In this document: positions 34,729 to 44,673 of the stretch, in pieces
Numbering within the stretch: position 1 is the first letter of the stretch
How the letters are laid out: each line of letters opens with the position of its first letter
Assembly: GCA_000961745.1 (NCBI GenBank)
Contig: LAEA01000261.1
Coordinates: forward strand, 1 to 46,663
DNA: 46,663 bases
Reading direction: 5' to 3'
Source: Rhodospirillaceae bacterium BRH_c57
GTDB taxonomy: Bacteria; Pseudomonadota; Alphaproteobacteria; Rhodospirillales; Rhodospirillaceae
The notes under the pieces: generated by a model
Database searches by the model: none
Told to the model about the DNA's origin: nothing
Seen by the model: the letters and a program-made list of their open reading frames with translations, nothing else
Position numbers and translations under genes: made by a program

Positions 34729-36427
34729 CGAGCATTTCCTTTTCCAACGGTATCGACAGTTCGCACCGGGTGCCGTGGTCGGAACGCACCGTCATTGTGG
34801 CGCGAAGCTGTTGAGCCAGGGCCTCGATGATGCGGCTGCCAACGGAGCCTGTCGTTGCCACGCCCGCATCATAGCCCACGCCATTATCGGTTACGCTGAC
34901 TATCATGTGTAGATCCTCGCGCCGGGCCTGCACGAGGATCGTCCCCCGCTGGCCGTTTGGGAAGGCGTGGCGGAAGGCGTTGGCGATCAGTTCATTGATC
35001 AGCAACCCAAGTGGAATGACGCTGCCGAGGTCCACGGTCATTGGCTCGGCCTCGACGCGCAACTCAATACCGCGCGCGGTGGCCCCAACGGAACAGGCGA
35101 TCGCCGCGCACAGGTCCTTCAGGAATGATTGCAGGCTGAAGGACTCCAGGTCGGCCGCCTGAATGAGTTGCTGGTGGACCATGCCCAGGGCGTTGATGCG
35201 AAGCCGCATATCGGCCAGGGCGCGGCGGGCCTCTTCGGTCGCCATGCCACGGATTTGTAGGGCGATCAGGGCATCGACCTGTTGCAGGTTGTTTTTCACC
35301 CGGTGATAGACCTCGCGCAGCAGCAGGTTGCGCTCCACGACCGTCCGTTCGAGGCTGATGTTGGCGGCGGTGAGGCTTGCCGTGCGCTCCCGGACGCGGT
35401 CTTCCAGGGTGGTGCGGGCCTCGCGCAGTTGGACCTCCATGGCGCGCTGGCGGCGCAAGGCCCGCAGGCCGATCACGGCCAGCAACATGCCCGCTGCGGT
35501 CACGGCGGCGCCGGCCAGCCCGCTCTGTATGGCGCGGGCACGCCAGCCAGCCATGGCGGCCGTGGTGGTGCGGCTGGCCAGAACGACCAGCGGGTATCCG
35601 GGAACCAGCCGCCGTGCCACGATCCTCTTGTTCCCATCGACAGGCGACAGGGTGACCGTGACGACAACGGGTGTATGGGGGCCAAGACCTTCCTCCGGCG
35701 GCGGTGCGCGCGTGCCGATGATGTTGTCAGGCAGGGGTTCGCGGACCAGAAGGGCGCCGTCGCGGCGCAGGATGGCAATCGACCCGCCGCTGCCCAATCC
35801 CAGACCCTGGTAGAACGACTGGAAATAATCGGTGTGGATGGATGCCACGACAATCCCCCGGAACGTCCCGTCCGGCCCACGCAGTACTCGTGAAATGCTG
35901 AAAAATCTCCGCCCCGTGTGGCGGTCGTTCATGAGTTCGCCGATAAACGGGCCGTTGCCTGTCTGGCTGGCGGCATGGGCGTGGAAATAGTCGCGGTCGG
36001 CAAAGGTGCCGCCGACCGACTCGCGCTGGAGGGACGAGGCGACCACGGTGCCGGTGGCATCCATCACCCTCAGCGAGCCAAGCTGGGGCAGTCCCTCTCC
36101 CAGCTCCTGAAGGTCGCGGTACAGGGCCTTTGAGCCGTGCAGAGCCTGGAGATCCCGCTCCCCGAGATGGTCGATGAGGCGCTGCAGGACGAGATCGCTG
36201 TTCTCGATGGTACGGTGCGCGTGTTCTCGCAACAGGCCGGTCAGACGGCTGAGTTCCGCCTGTGTGTCGCGGATGGTGCGCGCATTGTCGGCGGCGATGA
36301 AAGCCACCCAGCCACCGACCGCCGCCGTAATCAACAGGCCCGCCAGTATCAGAAGAACGGCCGTAGGGGCTTTGCTGGGCGGTGCAAGGCGCGCACCGAC
36401 GTTTTCCGACGGTTCGATGGGCGTCAT
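34721..36427 (-). CDS. Membrane sensor histidine kinase (HisKA_2 type)
   Basis: A 568-residue kinase. TM1 is at residues 22-43; an extracytoplasmic double-Cache-like sensor of about 250 residues follows (VGGTFADRDYFHAHAA, RRFFSISRVLRG); TM2 is near 299-320. A coiled region leads to the HisKA_2 phospho-acceptor H375 (EVYHRVKNNLQQV) and an ATPase domain with NELIANAFRHAF and DNGVGYD. The type is common in alphaproteobacteria. ATG 36427 with GGAG upstream is preferred. The ligand is unknown. Confidence 0.9.
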   Translation of the reverse strand: MTPIEPSENVGARLAPPSKAPTAVLLILAGLLITAAVGGWVAFIAADNARTIRDTQAELSRLTGLLREHAHRTIENSDLVLQRLIDHLGERDLQALHGSKALYRDLQELGEGLPQLGSLRVMDATGTVVASSLQRESVGGTFADRDYFHAHAASQTGNGPFIGELMNDRHTGRRFFSISRVLRGPDGTFRGIVVASIHTDYFQSFYQGLGLGSGGSIAILRRDGALLVREPLPDNIIGTRAPPPEEGLGPHTPVVVTVTLSPVDGNKRIVARRLVPGYPLVVLASRTTTAAMAGWRARAIQSGLAGAAVTAAGMLLAVIGLRALRRQRAMEVQLREARTTLEDRVRERTASLTAANISLERTVVERNLLLREVYHRVKNNLQQVDALIALQIRGMATEEARRALADMRLRINALGMVHQQLIQAADLESFSLQSFLKDLCAAIACSVGATARGIELRVEAEPMTVDLGSVIPLGLLINELIANAFRHAFPNGQRGTILVQARREDLHMIVSVTDNGVGYDAGVATTGSVGSRIIEALAQQLRATMTVRSDHGTRCELSIPLEKEMLDA

Positions 36428-36526
36428 GGGAGACTCCGGGGGGCACGCGTTAAACACCAACGCCCGCCAGCAGGGGGAGGATGCTCCCACCTGCCTATCC
36501 CGGCCCCCCCCTTGGGGGGCTTGGCC

Positions 36527-37210
36527 TTATGCGCCCGGTTGGGTCAACGGATTGATCTGGATTTCAACCCGACGGTTGCGGGCGCGGCCCTGTTCGGTCG
36601 CGTTGGTGGCGATGGGCTGGGTGGCGCCCCGGCCGTCGGTCAGGATGCGGTCGCCGCGCACGCCCTGGCTGATGAGGAACGTCGCCACCGATTGGGCGCG
36701 GCGCTGGGACAGGCGTACGTTGTACTCGGGCTGGCCGACGCTGTCGGTGTGGCCGATCACGTCGATGGTGGTGCTCGGGTTGTTGACCAAGACCCCGGCC
36801 ACCTGACGCAGGGCGTCGCGGCCTTCGGGGCGCAGGTCGGACGAATCGAAGTCGAACGACACCTGCTGCGGCACGTCGATGATGAGGGTGTCACCGCTGC
36901 GGCGAACCTCGACCTCGCTGCCGGCAAGCTGGTCGCGCAACTGGCGTTCCTGGTTGTCCATGTAGGCGCCGATGGCGCCACCGGCCAGGGCGCCCGCGCC
37001 GGCCCCGACCAGAGCGCGCTGACGGCGGTCGTTGGCGTCGTCACCGCCGCTCAGGACGCCGATGGCCGCCCCGCCAAGCGCGCCGATCATGGCGCCGGTG
37101 CCGAGGCGGTTGACGTCCTGCCGGCCGGTCTGCGGGTCGGTCTGCGTACAGGCGCCAAGGGTCAGGCCGCCGACGGCGAGCAGGGCGATGAAACTGTTGG
37201 ACGGGCGCAT
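36527..37210 (-). CDS. OmpA-family peptidoglycan-associated lipoprotein
   Basis: A 227-residue lipoprotein: signal peptide with lipobox LTLGAC (Cys21), then a glycine-zipper segment (GAMIGALGGAAIGVLSGG, GAGAGALAGGAIGAYMDN) and a C-terminal OmpA domain (IDVIGHTDSVGQPEYNVRLS, GRGATQPIATN). The OmpA domain binds diaminopimelate in peptidoglycan; the glycine zipper may associate with membrane. YiaD-like architecture. Single gene with no clear operon. Confidence 0.93.
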   Translation of the reverse strand: MRPSNSFIALLAVGGLTLGACTQTDPQTGRQDVNRLGTGAMIGALGGAAIGVLSGGDDANDRRQRALVGAGAGALAGGAIGAYMDNQERQLRDQLAGSEVEVRRSGDTLIIDVPQQVSFDFDSSDLRPEGRDALRQVAGVLVNNPSTTIDVIGHTDSVGQPEYNVRLSQRRAQSVATFLISQGVRGDRILTDGRGATQPIATNATEQGRARNRRVEIQINPLTQPGA

Positions 37211-37315
37211 ATGATGGACTCCGGTGGGGAAACTTGGGGTGCGTGGGTGAATTCAGGTGGAACGTCCCACGGCATACTGAGGTTCCTATGCGGCAGTTTT
37301 AGGGCGGGGGGTTCG

Positions 37316-37339
37316 CTTCCCAGTGGCCTTCCCAGTGGC
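37316..37339. repeat. 12-bp tandem duplication upstream of the Crp/Fnr gene
   Basis: CTTCCCAGTGGC occurs twice head to tail, 32 bases before the regulator start. It may be a binding site or a chance duplication. Confidence 0.8.
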
Positions 37340-37370
37340 GTTTGGGATGGCAGCGGGGCACACTGGCGCC

Positions 37371-38039
37371 ATGAAAAACGATCTGACCACCATCTTTCCA
37401 GCCCTTGCGGCCCTCGAACCGGCCGCGCGGCGGGTCCTTGACGAGGGGGTGCGGCCGGTTACCGTGCCGCCGGGCACCACTGTCTTTGCCGATGGCAGCG
37501 CCTGCGAGGCGTTCCTGTTGGTGCTTGATGGCAGCGTGCGGGTCCAGAAAGTGGCCGAGAACGGGCGCGAGATCGTGCTGTACCGCGTGGAGCCCGGCCA
37601 GACCTGTGTGCTGACCACCACCTGCCTGCTCAGCCAGGGCATCTATGGGGCCGAGGGGGTGACGGAAACGCCGGTGCGTGGCCTCGCCCTCGCCCCGCGC
37701 GCCTTTCAATCGCTGATGGCGACATCGGACGTGTTCCGTCGATTTGTCTTCGGGGCCTATGCGACACGGGTGTCGGACCTGTTGATGCTGATCGAGGAAG
37801 TGGCGTTCGGCCGCATCGACCAGCGCCTCGCCGCACTGCTGCTGGAAAAGGCGGGGGCGGGTGACGCGGTTGCCGCCACCCACCAGGATTTGGCCGTGGA
37901 ACTGGGCTCGGCCCGCGAGGTGATCTCCCGCCAGCTCAAGGATTTCGAGCGCCGGGGGCTGGTCGTGCTGGGCCGGGGGCGGGTGTCGCTGACCGCGCGC
38001 GGAGGGCTGGAAAAGCTGGCGCGGCCTTTGGTGATCTAG
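37371..38039 (+). CDS. Crp/Fnr-family regulator without FNR cluster
   Basis: A 222-residue regulator: a cyclic-nucleotide-binding-like domain (SVRVQKVAENGREIVLYRVEPGQ) followed by a helix-turn-helix (HQDLAVELGSAREVISRQLKDFERRG) with recognition residues REVISR. The N-terminal FNR cysteine set is missing, but two Cys lie in GQTCVLTTTCLL, a pattern seen in Crp/Fnr regulators next to DUF2892 or rhodanese genes. ATG 37371 is preferred over the in-frame ATGs at 37335 and 37347, which overlap the tandem repeat region. It probably controls the DUF2892 gene downstream. Confidence 0.87.
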   Translation: MKNDLTTIFPALAALEPAARRVLDEGVRPVTVPPGTTVFADGSACEAFLLVLDGSVRVQKVAENGREIVLYRVEPGQTCVLTTTCLLSQGIYGAEGVTETPVRGLALAPRAFQSLMATSDVFRRFVFGAYATRVSDLLMLIEEVAFGRIDQRLAALLLEKAGAGDAVAATHQDLAVELGSAREVISRQLKDFERRGLVVLGRGRVSLTARGGLEKLARPLVI

Positions 38040-38052
38040 TTCCCAGCCTTTG

Positions 38053-38065
38053 GTGACCTAGTCAC
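38053..38065. promoter_or_regulatory. Perfect palindrome GTGACCTAGTCAC
   Basis: A 13-base palindrome (GTGAC-CTA-GTCAC) 14 bases after the Crp/Fnr regulator stop and 66 bases before the DUF2892 start. TGAC/GTCA half-sites resemble Crp/Fnr-family operators. The upstream gene end (CCTTTGGTGATCTAGT, about 38025-38040) is a near-copy of the same stretch. Confidence 0.55.
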
Positions 38066-38131
38066 AGACGGAGGGGCGCGGAGGGTCCAGGATAGGGGCC
38101 TGAACCGAATTCCTCTGAAAGGGACAAAGCC

Positions 38132-38323
38132 ATGTTTTCCCAGAATGTCGGCGGTATTGACCGTATCCTGCGCATTGTTGTCGGTCTGGCCCTGGTCGCG
38201 CTGGCGGCCACCGGGACGGTCGGCCTGTGGGGCTACATCGGCGTTGTGCCGCTGGTCACCGGGCTGGTCGGATGGTGCCCGGTGTACCTTCCCTTCGGCC
38301 TCAAGACCTGCCGCGCGAAGTAG
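38132..38323 (+). CDS. DUF2892 small inner-membrane protein
   Basis: A 63-residue protein with two membrane helices and the DUF2892 pattern NVGGIDRILRIVVGLALVA ... GWCPVYLPFGLKTC. The two Cys near the end recur in this family, which is often fused or linked to rhodanese domains. AAAGGGA is upstream of the start. It is probably under control of the adjacent Crp/Fnr regulator. Confidence 0.92.
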   Translation: MFSQNVGGIDRILRIVVGLALVALAATGTVGLWGYIGVVPLVTGLVGWCPVYLPFGLKTCRAK

Positions 38324-38370
38324 GCCGGTTATACGACCGCAAACAAAATATGCTACAATACATGCTCTTA

Positions 38371-38407
38371 AACGTGCCGGGGCGAATGCAGCCCCGGCAC
38401 GTTCTTT
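38371..38407 (+). terminator. Terminator after the DUF2892 gene
   Basis: A perfect 13-bp stem, AACGTGCCGGGGC (38371-38383) and GCCCCGGCACGTT (38391-38403), with a 7-base loop, followed by CTTT. Confidence 0.8.
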
Positions 38408-38562
38408 ATAGGTTGTCGGTTATCGTCTTCATCGTCCCTTGCTGTCGGAACTCCCTTGAATGTCCTGTATTTGAGGCGCTTTGAGCGGTATAACGGGAGC
38501 CCCCCTTTCCGGCCTGCGGGGGGATGTTCCTGTTGCGGCCCCGATGAAGGATGTGAGCGCGG

Positions 38563-39366
38563 ATGCAGCCGTTGCCGTTCGATGCTGATTTTGATCCGGG
38601 TGCCAGCGAATTTCGGCTCGATCGCTGCTATGACTTTGCAGTGGCGGCGGCCCAGGCGCCTTCGAACGACGCTTTGAGCGCGGTGGTGGACGCGTTCGTC
38701 CGCACCCTTGGAACGCCGCAGTACGCCTTTATGGCAGCTAATATCGCCGGCCATCAGATGCGCGATCCGGTGATCCTGACAAACTATCCGCTGGCTTGGC
38801 GCACGGCCTATATCGCCGGAAACTACACCGTGCGCGACCCCGTCGTGCGCGGGATGCAGAACCGCCAGGTTCCCCTGGTCTGGGGCACCCAGGCCGAGCG
38901 CGACCAGCTGCCGCCTGAAGGCCGGCGTCACTACGAGGAAGCGGCCGAATACGGCCTGCGCATCGGCGTGATCGTGCCGATGTATTTCACCGGCCAGGAA
39001 TTCGCCACCTTCGCCGTCGCCACCGACGAAGACGAGGCCTCCTTCCTGCCACGCGCTTTCGCCTGCGCCGCAGCCTTGCAAATTGTCGGTCCGCACCTGC
39101 ACGCGGCGGTGCGCCGCCTGCACGGCTCCCCCCAGGTTGATAGCGAACCGCTGACCCGGCGCGAGGCCGAATGCCTGGGATGGGCCGCCCAGGGAAAGAA
39201 CATGGCCGACATCGGTGTCATCCTGGGCGTGTCGCGCAACACCGTGATCTTCCACATCGGCAACGCCAAACGGAAGCTGGGCGTGGACACCCTCCAGGGG
39301 GGAGTCGCCCGCGCCATGAGCCTGGGCTATGTCTGCATCGACGACCAGCATAAGGGCGGGAAGTAA
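38563..39366 (+). CDS. LuxR-type acyl-homoserine-lactone receptor, solo
   Basis: A 267-residue quorum-sensing regulator. The N-terminal autoinducer-binding domain keeps the ligand-contact residues in the canonical spacing: W79, Y83, D92, P93 and W107 (WRTAYIAGNY, RDPVV, PLVWG). The C-terminal LuxR helix-turn-helix spans about 193-250 (LTRREAECLGWAAQGKNMAD, VSRNTVIFHIGNAKRKLGV). No luxI synthase gene is in the window, so it is a 'solo' as far as seen. Conserved ligand residues suggest it does bind an acyl-homoserine lactone or analogue. Confidence 0.9.
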   Translation: MQPLPFDADFDPGASEFRLDRCYDFAVAAAQAPSNDALSAVVDAFVRTLGTPQYAFMAANIAGHQMRDPVILTNYPLAWRTAYIAGNYTVRDPVVRGMQNRQVPLVWGTQAERDQLPPEGRRHYEEAAEYGLRIGVIVPMYFTGQEFATFAVATDEDEASFLPRAFACAAALQIVGPHLHAAVRRLHGSPQVDSEPLTRREAECLGWAAQGKNMADIGVILGVSRNTVIFHIGNAKRKLGVDTLQGGVARAMSLGYVCIDDQHKGGK

Positions 39367-39393
39367 CACCAGCGGTCCTATGGATTGACCGCC

Positions 39394-39500
39394 AGAGTCC
39401 GCTGACGCGGGCGGGCTATCGCCCGACCCCATCTGGAGCGATGCTCCAGACCTCCTTGTTTTTTTGAAGAAATAAAAGGGGTTCGGGGTCCATCCCGAGC
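39394..39500. repeat. Degenerate REP-like region
   Basis: CTGACGCGGGCGGGCTATCGC (about 39401-39421) resembles the stretch near 11677, and CTGGAGC-GAT-GCTCCAG (39433-39449) forms a perfect hairpin followed by a T-rich stretch. It probably serves as a terminator between luxR and the convergent unknown gene. Confidence 0.6.
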
Positions 39501-39555
39501 GGGCGTGGGCGGCAGACCACCTTCTCCCCAGGCGCGCACCAGTTGGCGGCCGCCG

Positions 39556-40083
39556 TCAGAACCCCATGAGCGCGTCGATGGCGTCCTGGTCCATGGCACG
39601 GTCGCTGCCGTGGATGATGGCGCTGGCGACGTCCATCAGGCGCTGGAGGGCGTGGGAGGCGGCCTGGGCACGCAGTTGCACCTGTTCGGGGTCGTCCAGG
39701 CTCAGGGCGTCCTCGATACGGTCGATGGACTGGGCCACCAGATCGTTCATGTGGGCGACGGTTTCCTCGAACGGCTGGCGGAAGCGGTCGGGGACATGGT
39801 CATAGGCCTCGACGGCCAGGTCCTTGTCGCGGAAGGTGCTGTCGCGGAAGTGATCCTGGTAGGACTTGGGCGCCCATTCCTTGCAGTCGTCGAGGATGTC
39901 GGGCATGTCGGCCACCATCCCCAGCAACATGACAATCTCGTTGAAGTGGTTCAGGTAGTCGGTCGCCAGCAGGGTCTGCTGGTTGATGTTGGCGCCGGCC
40001 ACACGGTCCTGCCACGCGGCCAGATCATCGGCCGCTTGGTCGTCCCCCGCCGCGCGTGCGACTGCCACTGTGCTATCGCTCAT
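39556..40083 (-). CDS. Conserved-looking cytoplasmic protein, unknown
   Basis: A 175-residue, acidic, mostly helical protein without signal peptide or membrane helix. Segments include LLATDYLNHFNEIVMLLGMV and VAHMNDLVAQSIDRIEDAL. I do not recognise a family. Codon use matches the neighbours, and ATG 40083 starts a full-length acidic product, so it is likely real. It is convergent with luxR and lies downstream of pgk. Confidence 0.72.
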   Translation of the reverse strand: MSDSTVAVARAAGDDQAADDLAAWQDRVAGANINQQTLLATDYLNHFNEIVMLLGMVADMPDILDDCKEWAPKSYQDHFRDSTFRDKDLAVEAYDHVPDRFRQPFEETVAHMNDLVAQSIDRIEDALSLDDPEQVQLRAQAASHALQRLMDVASAIIHGSDRAMDQDAIDALMGF

Positions 40084-40197
40084 GGTCCCCTGAAGTCGTC
40101 CGGGTAGCCTGTTGGTCTACGATCACCAAGAGTATCGGCCTCGGCCGCCGCCTTGTCCATCCTGCCGAAGCGCATAGGTTCTCCGGGGCGGATCGGA

Positions 40198-40227
40198 AAA
40201 GCCCTCCCGCCGGAGCGGAAGGGCTTT
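40198..40227 (-). terminator. Terminator of gap-pgk
   Basis: AAAGCCCTCCCGC (40198-40210) pairs with GCGGAAGGGCTTT (40215-40227) with one mismatch. Read on the minus strand the stem ends GGGCTTTT, a short T-tract, 24 bases after the pgk stop. Confidence 0.8.
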
Positions 40228-40250
40228 GGTTCAGACCGGTCCTGACGGAC

Positions 40251-41450
40251 TCAGACGCTGTCGTGCAAGGCCAGGACGCCGGGCAGGGTCTTGCCCTCCA
40301 GCCATTCCAGGAAGGCACCGCCCGCCGTGGACACATACGAGAAATCATCCACCACACCGGCGTTGGCCAGCGCGCCCACGGTGTCGCCACCCCCGGCCAC
40401 GGTCAGCAGGCGGCCTTCCTTGGTCAGGGCCGCGGCGGTCTGGGCGACGGCGTTGGTGGCGCTGTCGAACGGCTTGATCTCGAACGCGCCGAGCGGGCCG
40501 TTCCACACCAAGGTCTTGCAGGTGGCCAGGCGGTCCTGGATGAGCTTCACGCCTTCGGGGCCGGCATCAAGGATCATCTTGTCGGCCGGAACGGCGTTGA
40601 CCGAGACCACTTCGTTGGCGGCGTTCTCGGCGAACTCGCCGGCCACCACGGCGTCCTGCGGCAGGATGATCTCGCAGCCGGCGGCCTTGGCCTTTTCGAT
40701 GATCTCCAGGGCGGTGTCGGACATATCCTTTTCACACAGCGACTTGCCGACGTTCTTGCCCTGGGCGTAGAGGAAGGTGTTGGCCATGCCGCCGCCGATG
40801 ACCAGCACATCGACGCGGGCCACCAGATTGCCGAGCAGGTCCAGCTTGGTCGAGACCTTGGCCCCACCGACGATGGCGGCGACCGGCTTTTCCGGCTTTT
40901 CCAGGGCCTTGCCCAGGGCTTCCAGCTCGGCCTGCATCAGGCGGCCGGCGGCGGACGGCAGCAGCTTGGCGACCGCTTCGGTCGAGGCGTGGGCGCGGTG
41001 GGCGGTCGAAAAGGCGTCGTTGACGTAGATGTCGCCAAGCGCGGCCAGTTCCCGCGCGAATTCGGGGTCGTTCTTTTCCTCCTCCTTGTGGTAGCGGAGG
41101 TTTTCCAGCATGGCGACTTCGCCCGAGGCGAGGCCGTTCACGATGGTCTTGGCCGCCGGGCCGATGCAATCATCGGCAAAGGCGACGGTCACGCCCAAGG
41201 TCTTGCCGAGCGCCTCGGCGACCGGGGCGAGGGACATTTCGGGGACGCGTTCGCCCTTGGGACGGCCGAAGTGGGTCATCACGACCACCTTGGCGCCCTT
41301 CTTCATCAGTTCCGCGATGGTTTCCGCGGATCGTTCGATGCGCGTGGCGTCGGTGATCTTGCCGTCCTTCATGGGGACGTTCAGGTCGGACCGCACCAGC
41401 ACCCGCTTGCCGTTGACGTCGATGTCGTCCAGCGTCTTGAACTGAGCCAT
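40251..41450 (-). CDS. pgk: Phosphoglycerate kinase
   Basis: A 399-residue glycolytic/gluconeogenic enzyme that interconverts 1,3-bisphosphoglycerate and ATP. It has [18 protein letters not shown] (substrate-binding), HFGRPKG, the GGAKVSTKL hinge and the nucleotide loop [12 protein letters not shown] 41450 with GAGAGGGA upstream is preferred over an extension to 41495. It follows gap, separated by a 79-base stretch with a hairpin. Confidence 0.97.
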   Translation of the reverse strand: MAQFKTLDDIDVNGKRVLVRSDLNVPMKDGKITDATRIERSAETIAELMKKGAKVVVMTHFGRPKGERVPEMSLAPVAEALGKTLGVTVAFADDCIGPAAKTIVNGLASGEVAMLENLRYHKEEEKNDPEFARELAALGDIYVNDAFSTAHRAHASTEAVAKLLPSAAGRLMQAELEALGKALEKPEKPVAAIVGGAKVSTKLDLLGNLVARVDVLVIGGGMANTFLYAQGKNVGKSLCEKDMSDTALEIIEKAKAAGCEIILPQDAVVAGEFAENAANEVVSVNAVPADKMILDAGPEGVKLIQDRLATCKTLVWNGPLGAFEIKPFDSATNAVAQTAAALTKEGRLLTVAGGGDTVGALANAGVVDDFSYVSTAGGAFLEWLEGKTLPGVLALHDSV

Positions 41451-41480
41451 GTTCCCTCTCCGTAATGTTGGCTCGCGGGC

Positions 41481-41508
41481 CGCCCCGTCGGCCAAGGCCG
41501 ACGGGGCG
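41481..41508. other. Intercistronic hairpin between gap and pgk
   Basis: A perfect 13-bp stem, CGCCCCGTCGGCC (41481-41493) and GGCCGACGGGGCG (41496-41508), with a 2-base gap as loop. In the gap-to-pgk direction no T-tract follows, so it more likely attenuates, processes or stabilises the mRNA than ends it. Confidence 0.7.
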
Positions 41509-41529
41509 GGCGCAGAGTGTTTGGTTTTT

Positions 41530-42537
<1,008 letters not shown>

Positions 42538-42965
42538 AATTTCCTCCGCTATGTATGACCGGGGCACAGCCAGCCAAAGAGTGTCTCTGCCACAAGGCGT
42601 GCCACCGAACGTCGTTCTTCTCGTTGTGCCCGGCCCCGTCGGCGGTCGCCCGGTATGGGGGCGGCGACCATCGTGGCGCGGAAGAACGGCGCGCTGGCGG
42701 CGAGGTATCCTATCTCATGGAAAACCCCACAAATCCAGCCCGTTCCCCTTTTGTCGAGCAGCCCGGACAGTAGCAGAGCCGCGCCAAAAACACCCACCCC
42801 CGAAAGCGTCGGCTGAGACTCCCCACAGGTGGCGGGGTTTTCCCACCCCTGCGGGCGGGGGGAGGCAGGGCAGGCGGGTTGCATGAATCTTTCAAGGCGT
42901 TAGTCTTCACCAACCGGCGGCGCGGGGGAAGGTGCCGCGTGCCGCTATGAACGGGGGAAGACTGC
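42538..42965. other. Divergent promoter region between gap and the polyphosphate kinase gene
   Basis: These 428 bases have no credible ORF. A structured element lies at 42610-42691: CGTCGTTCTTC pairs with GAAGAACGGCG over 11 positions (one G-U), with GGTCGCC/GGCGACC (42644-42650, 42663-42669) inside. It would be in the gap leader if transcription starts beyond it. A GC-rich block at about 42815-42875 precedes the polyphosphate kinase gene. No clear promoter hexamers were recognised. Confidence 0.5.
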
Positions 42966-44606
42966 ATGATGTTCCGTACTGCCGAGTTGGGCCGCAAGGT
43001 CTCCAAGGACGATTTTGCCGAACTGGCGCCAGCCTTGCGCATCGAGATGCTGGAGTTGCAGTACCGCCTGCGCAACTGCCCGTTCCCGGTGATCGTGGTG
43101 TTCGCCGGGGTTGATGGCGCCGGCAAGAGCGAGAGCGTCAACCTGCTCAACGAGTGGATGGACCCCCGCTGGATCGAAAGCCACGCCTATGGCGAGCCGT
43201 CTGACGAGGAACGCGAGCGCCCGGAGTTCTGGCGTTACTGGCGCGACCTGCCGGGCAAGGGGCGCATCGGCCTGTTCCTGTCGTCGTGGTATTCGGCCCC
43301 GGTGCTGGACCGCGCCCACGGCCGCATTGGCGATTCCGACCTGGACGAGCGGCTGCGCGAGGTTGCCGCGTTTGAAAAGATGCTGGCCGACGACGGCGCC
43401 CTCATCCTCAAGTTCTGGATGCACCTCGGCAAGGACGCCCAGAAGCAACGCCTCAAGAAGCTGGAGAAGGACCCGCTCGAAGCGTGGCGGGTGACCGAGA
43501 CGGACTGGCAGCACTGGCAGATGTATGACGCCTTCATCGGTGCCGCCGAACGGACCATCCGCGTAACCAGCGCCGGCCACGCGCCGTGGGCCATCGTCGA
43601 AGGGGCCGACGCGCGCTACCGCTCGCTGACCGTGTTGACCAGCCTGCGCGACGCCCTCAACCGCCACATGGAGGCCTGGGAACTGCGCCGCCGCGTGGCC
43701 GAGGACCTCAAGGGCCGCGAAGCCGCGAATGTCACGGCCGAGGCCAAGGTGGACGGCAGTGCCCAAACGAAGGCCGCCACCGGCCATCAAGGGACCGGGA
43801 TGCTGTCGGTTAACCTGCCGCACCAGCCGACTATTCTTCAGGCCCTGGACATGACCCAGTCCCTGGACAAGGACACCTACAACGACCGTCTACAGGAGGG
43901 GCGGGCGCGTCTGCACCGCCTGTACCGCGAGGCCAAGGACCACGGCGTGTCCACCGTACTGATGTTCGAGGGCTGGGACGCCGCCGGTAAGGGCGGGGCC
44001 ATCCGCCGCATGACCAACGCCCTGGACGCCCGCCATTACAAGGTCATCCCGGTCGCCGCGCCGACCGACGAGGAACGCTCGCATCACTATCTGTGGCGGT
44101 TCTGGCGGCATATCGCGCGGGCCGGGCGCTTCACCATCTTTGACCGCAGTTGGTACGGCCGCGTCCTGGTCGAGCGGGTCGAGGGGTTCGCAACCACCGA
44201 GGAATGGATGCGTGCCTACAACGAGATCAACACCTTCGAGGAACAGTTGGTTGATAACGGCGTGGTGCTGGGCAAGTTCTGGCTGCACATCACCGCCGAG
44301 GAACAGCTCAAGCGGTTTGAACTGCGCAAGGATACGCCGTGGAAGCAGTGGAAGCTGACCGACGAGGATTGGCGCAACCGTGAGAAGTGGGCTGACTACG
44401 AAACGGCGGTCAATGACATGGTCGAACGGACCTCGACCAGCAAGGCGCCGTGGACCCTGGTCGAGGCGAATTGCAAGCGTCACGCCCGCGTCAAGATCAT
44501 CGAGACGGTCGCCGACAAGCTTGAAGCGGCGTTGAACCGGGTGCGCGCCCTGCCAGCGTGCGACGAAAGCAGCAATGACAAGGGTTCAAAAAAGAAGAAA
44601 AGTTGA
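42966..44606 (+). CDS. Two-domain polyphosphate kinase 2 (polyphosphate:AMP phosphotransferase type)
   Basis: A 546-residue protein with two fused PPK2 domains. Each has a Walker-type loop: FAGVDGAGKSESVN near residue 47 and FEGWDAAGKGGAIRRM near 333. The lid and Walker B-like parts of the C-terminal half (FDRSWYGRVLVERVEGF, LWRFWRHI) are complete; in the N-terminal half the matching part reads FLSSWYSAPVLDRAHG, lacking the Arg of DRSWYGR. Two-domain class II PPK2 enzymes usually make ADP from AMP with polyphosphate. The C-terminus is Lys-rich. It diverges from gap. Confidence 0.9.
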   Translation: MMFRTAELGRKVSKDDFAELAPALRIEMLELQYRLRNCPFPVIVVFAGVDGAGKSESVNLLNEWMDPRWIESHAYGEPSDEERERPEFWRYWRDLPGKGRIGLFLSSWYSAPVLDRAHGRIGDSDLDERLREVAAFEKMLADDGALILKFWMHLGKDAQKQRLKKLEKDPLEAWRVTETDWQHWQMYDAFIGAAERTIRVTSAGHAPWAIVEGADARYRSLTVLTSLRDALNRHMEAWELRRRVAEDLKGREAANVTAEAKVDGSAQTKAATGHQGTGMLSVNLPHQPTILQALDMTQSLDKDTYNDRLQEGRARLHRLYREAKDHGVSTVLMFEGWDAAGKGGAIRRMTNALDARHYKVIPVAAPTDEERSHHYLWRFWRHIARAGRFTIFDRSWYGRVLVERVEGFATTEEWMRAYNEINTFEEQLVDNGVVLGKFWLHITAEEQLKRFELRKDTPWKQWKLTDEDWRNREKWADYETAVNDMVERTSTSKAPWTLVEANCKRHARVKIIETVADKLEAALNRVRALPACDESSNDKGSKKKKS

Positions 44607-44673
44607 GTCGTGTACACTGAATAAAGGCATTTGCGCCAACACGCGTTGGATGGGACAATGACACGGCGTCAAT

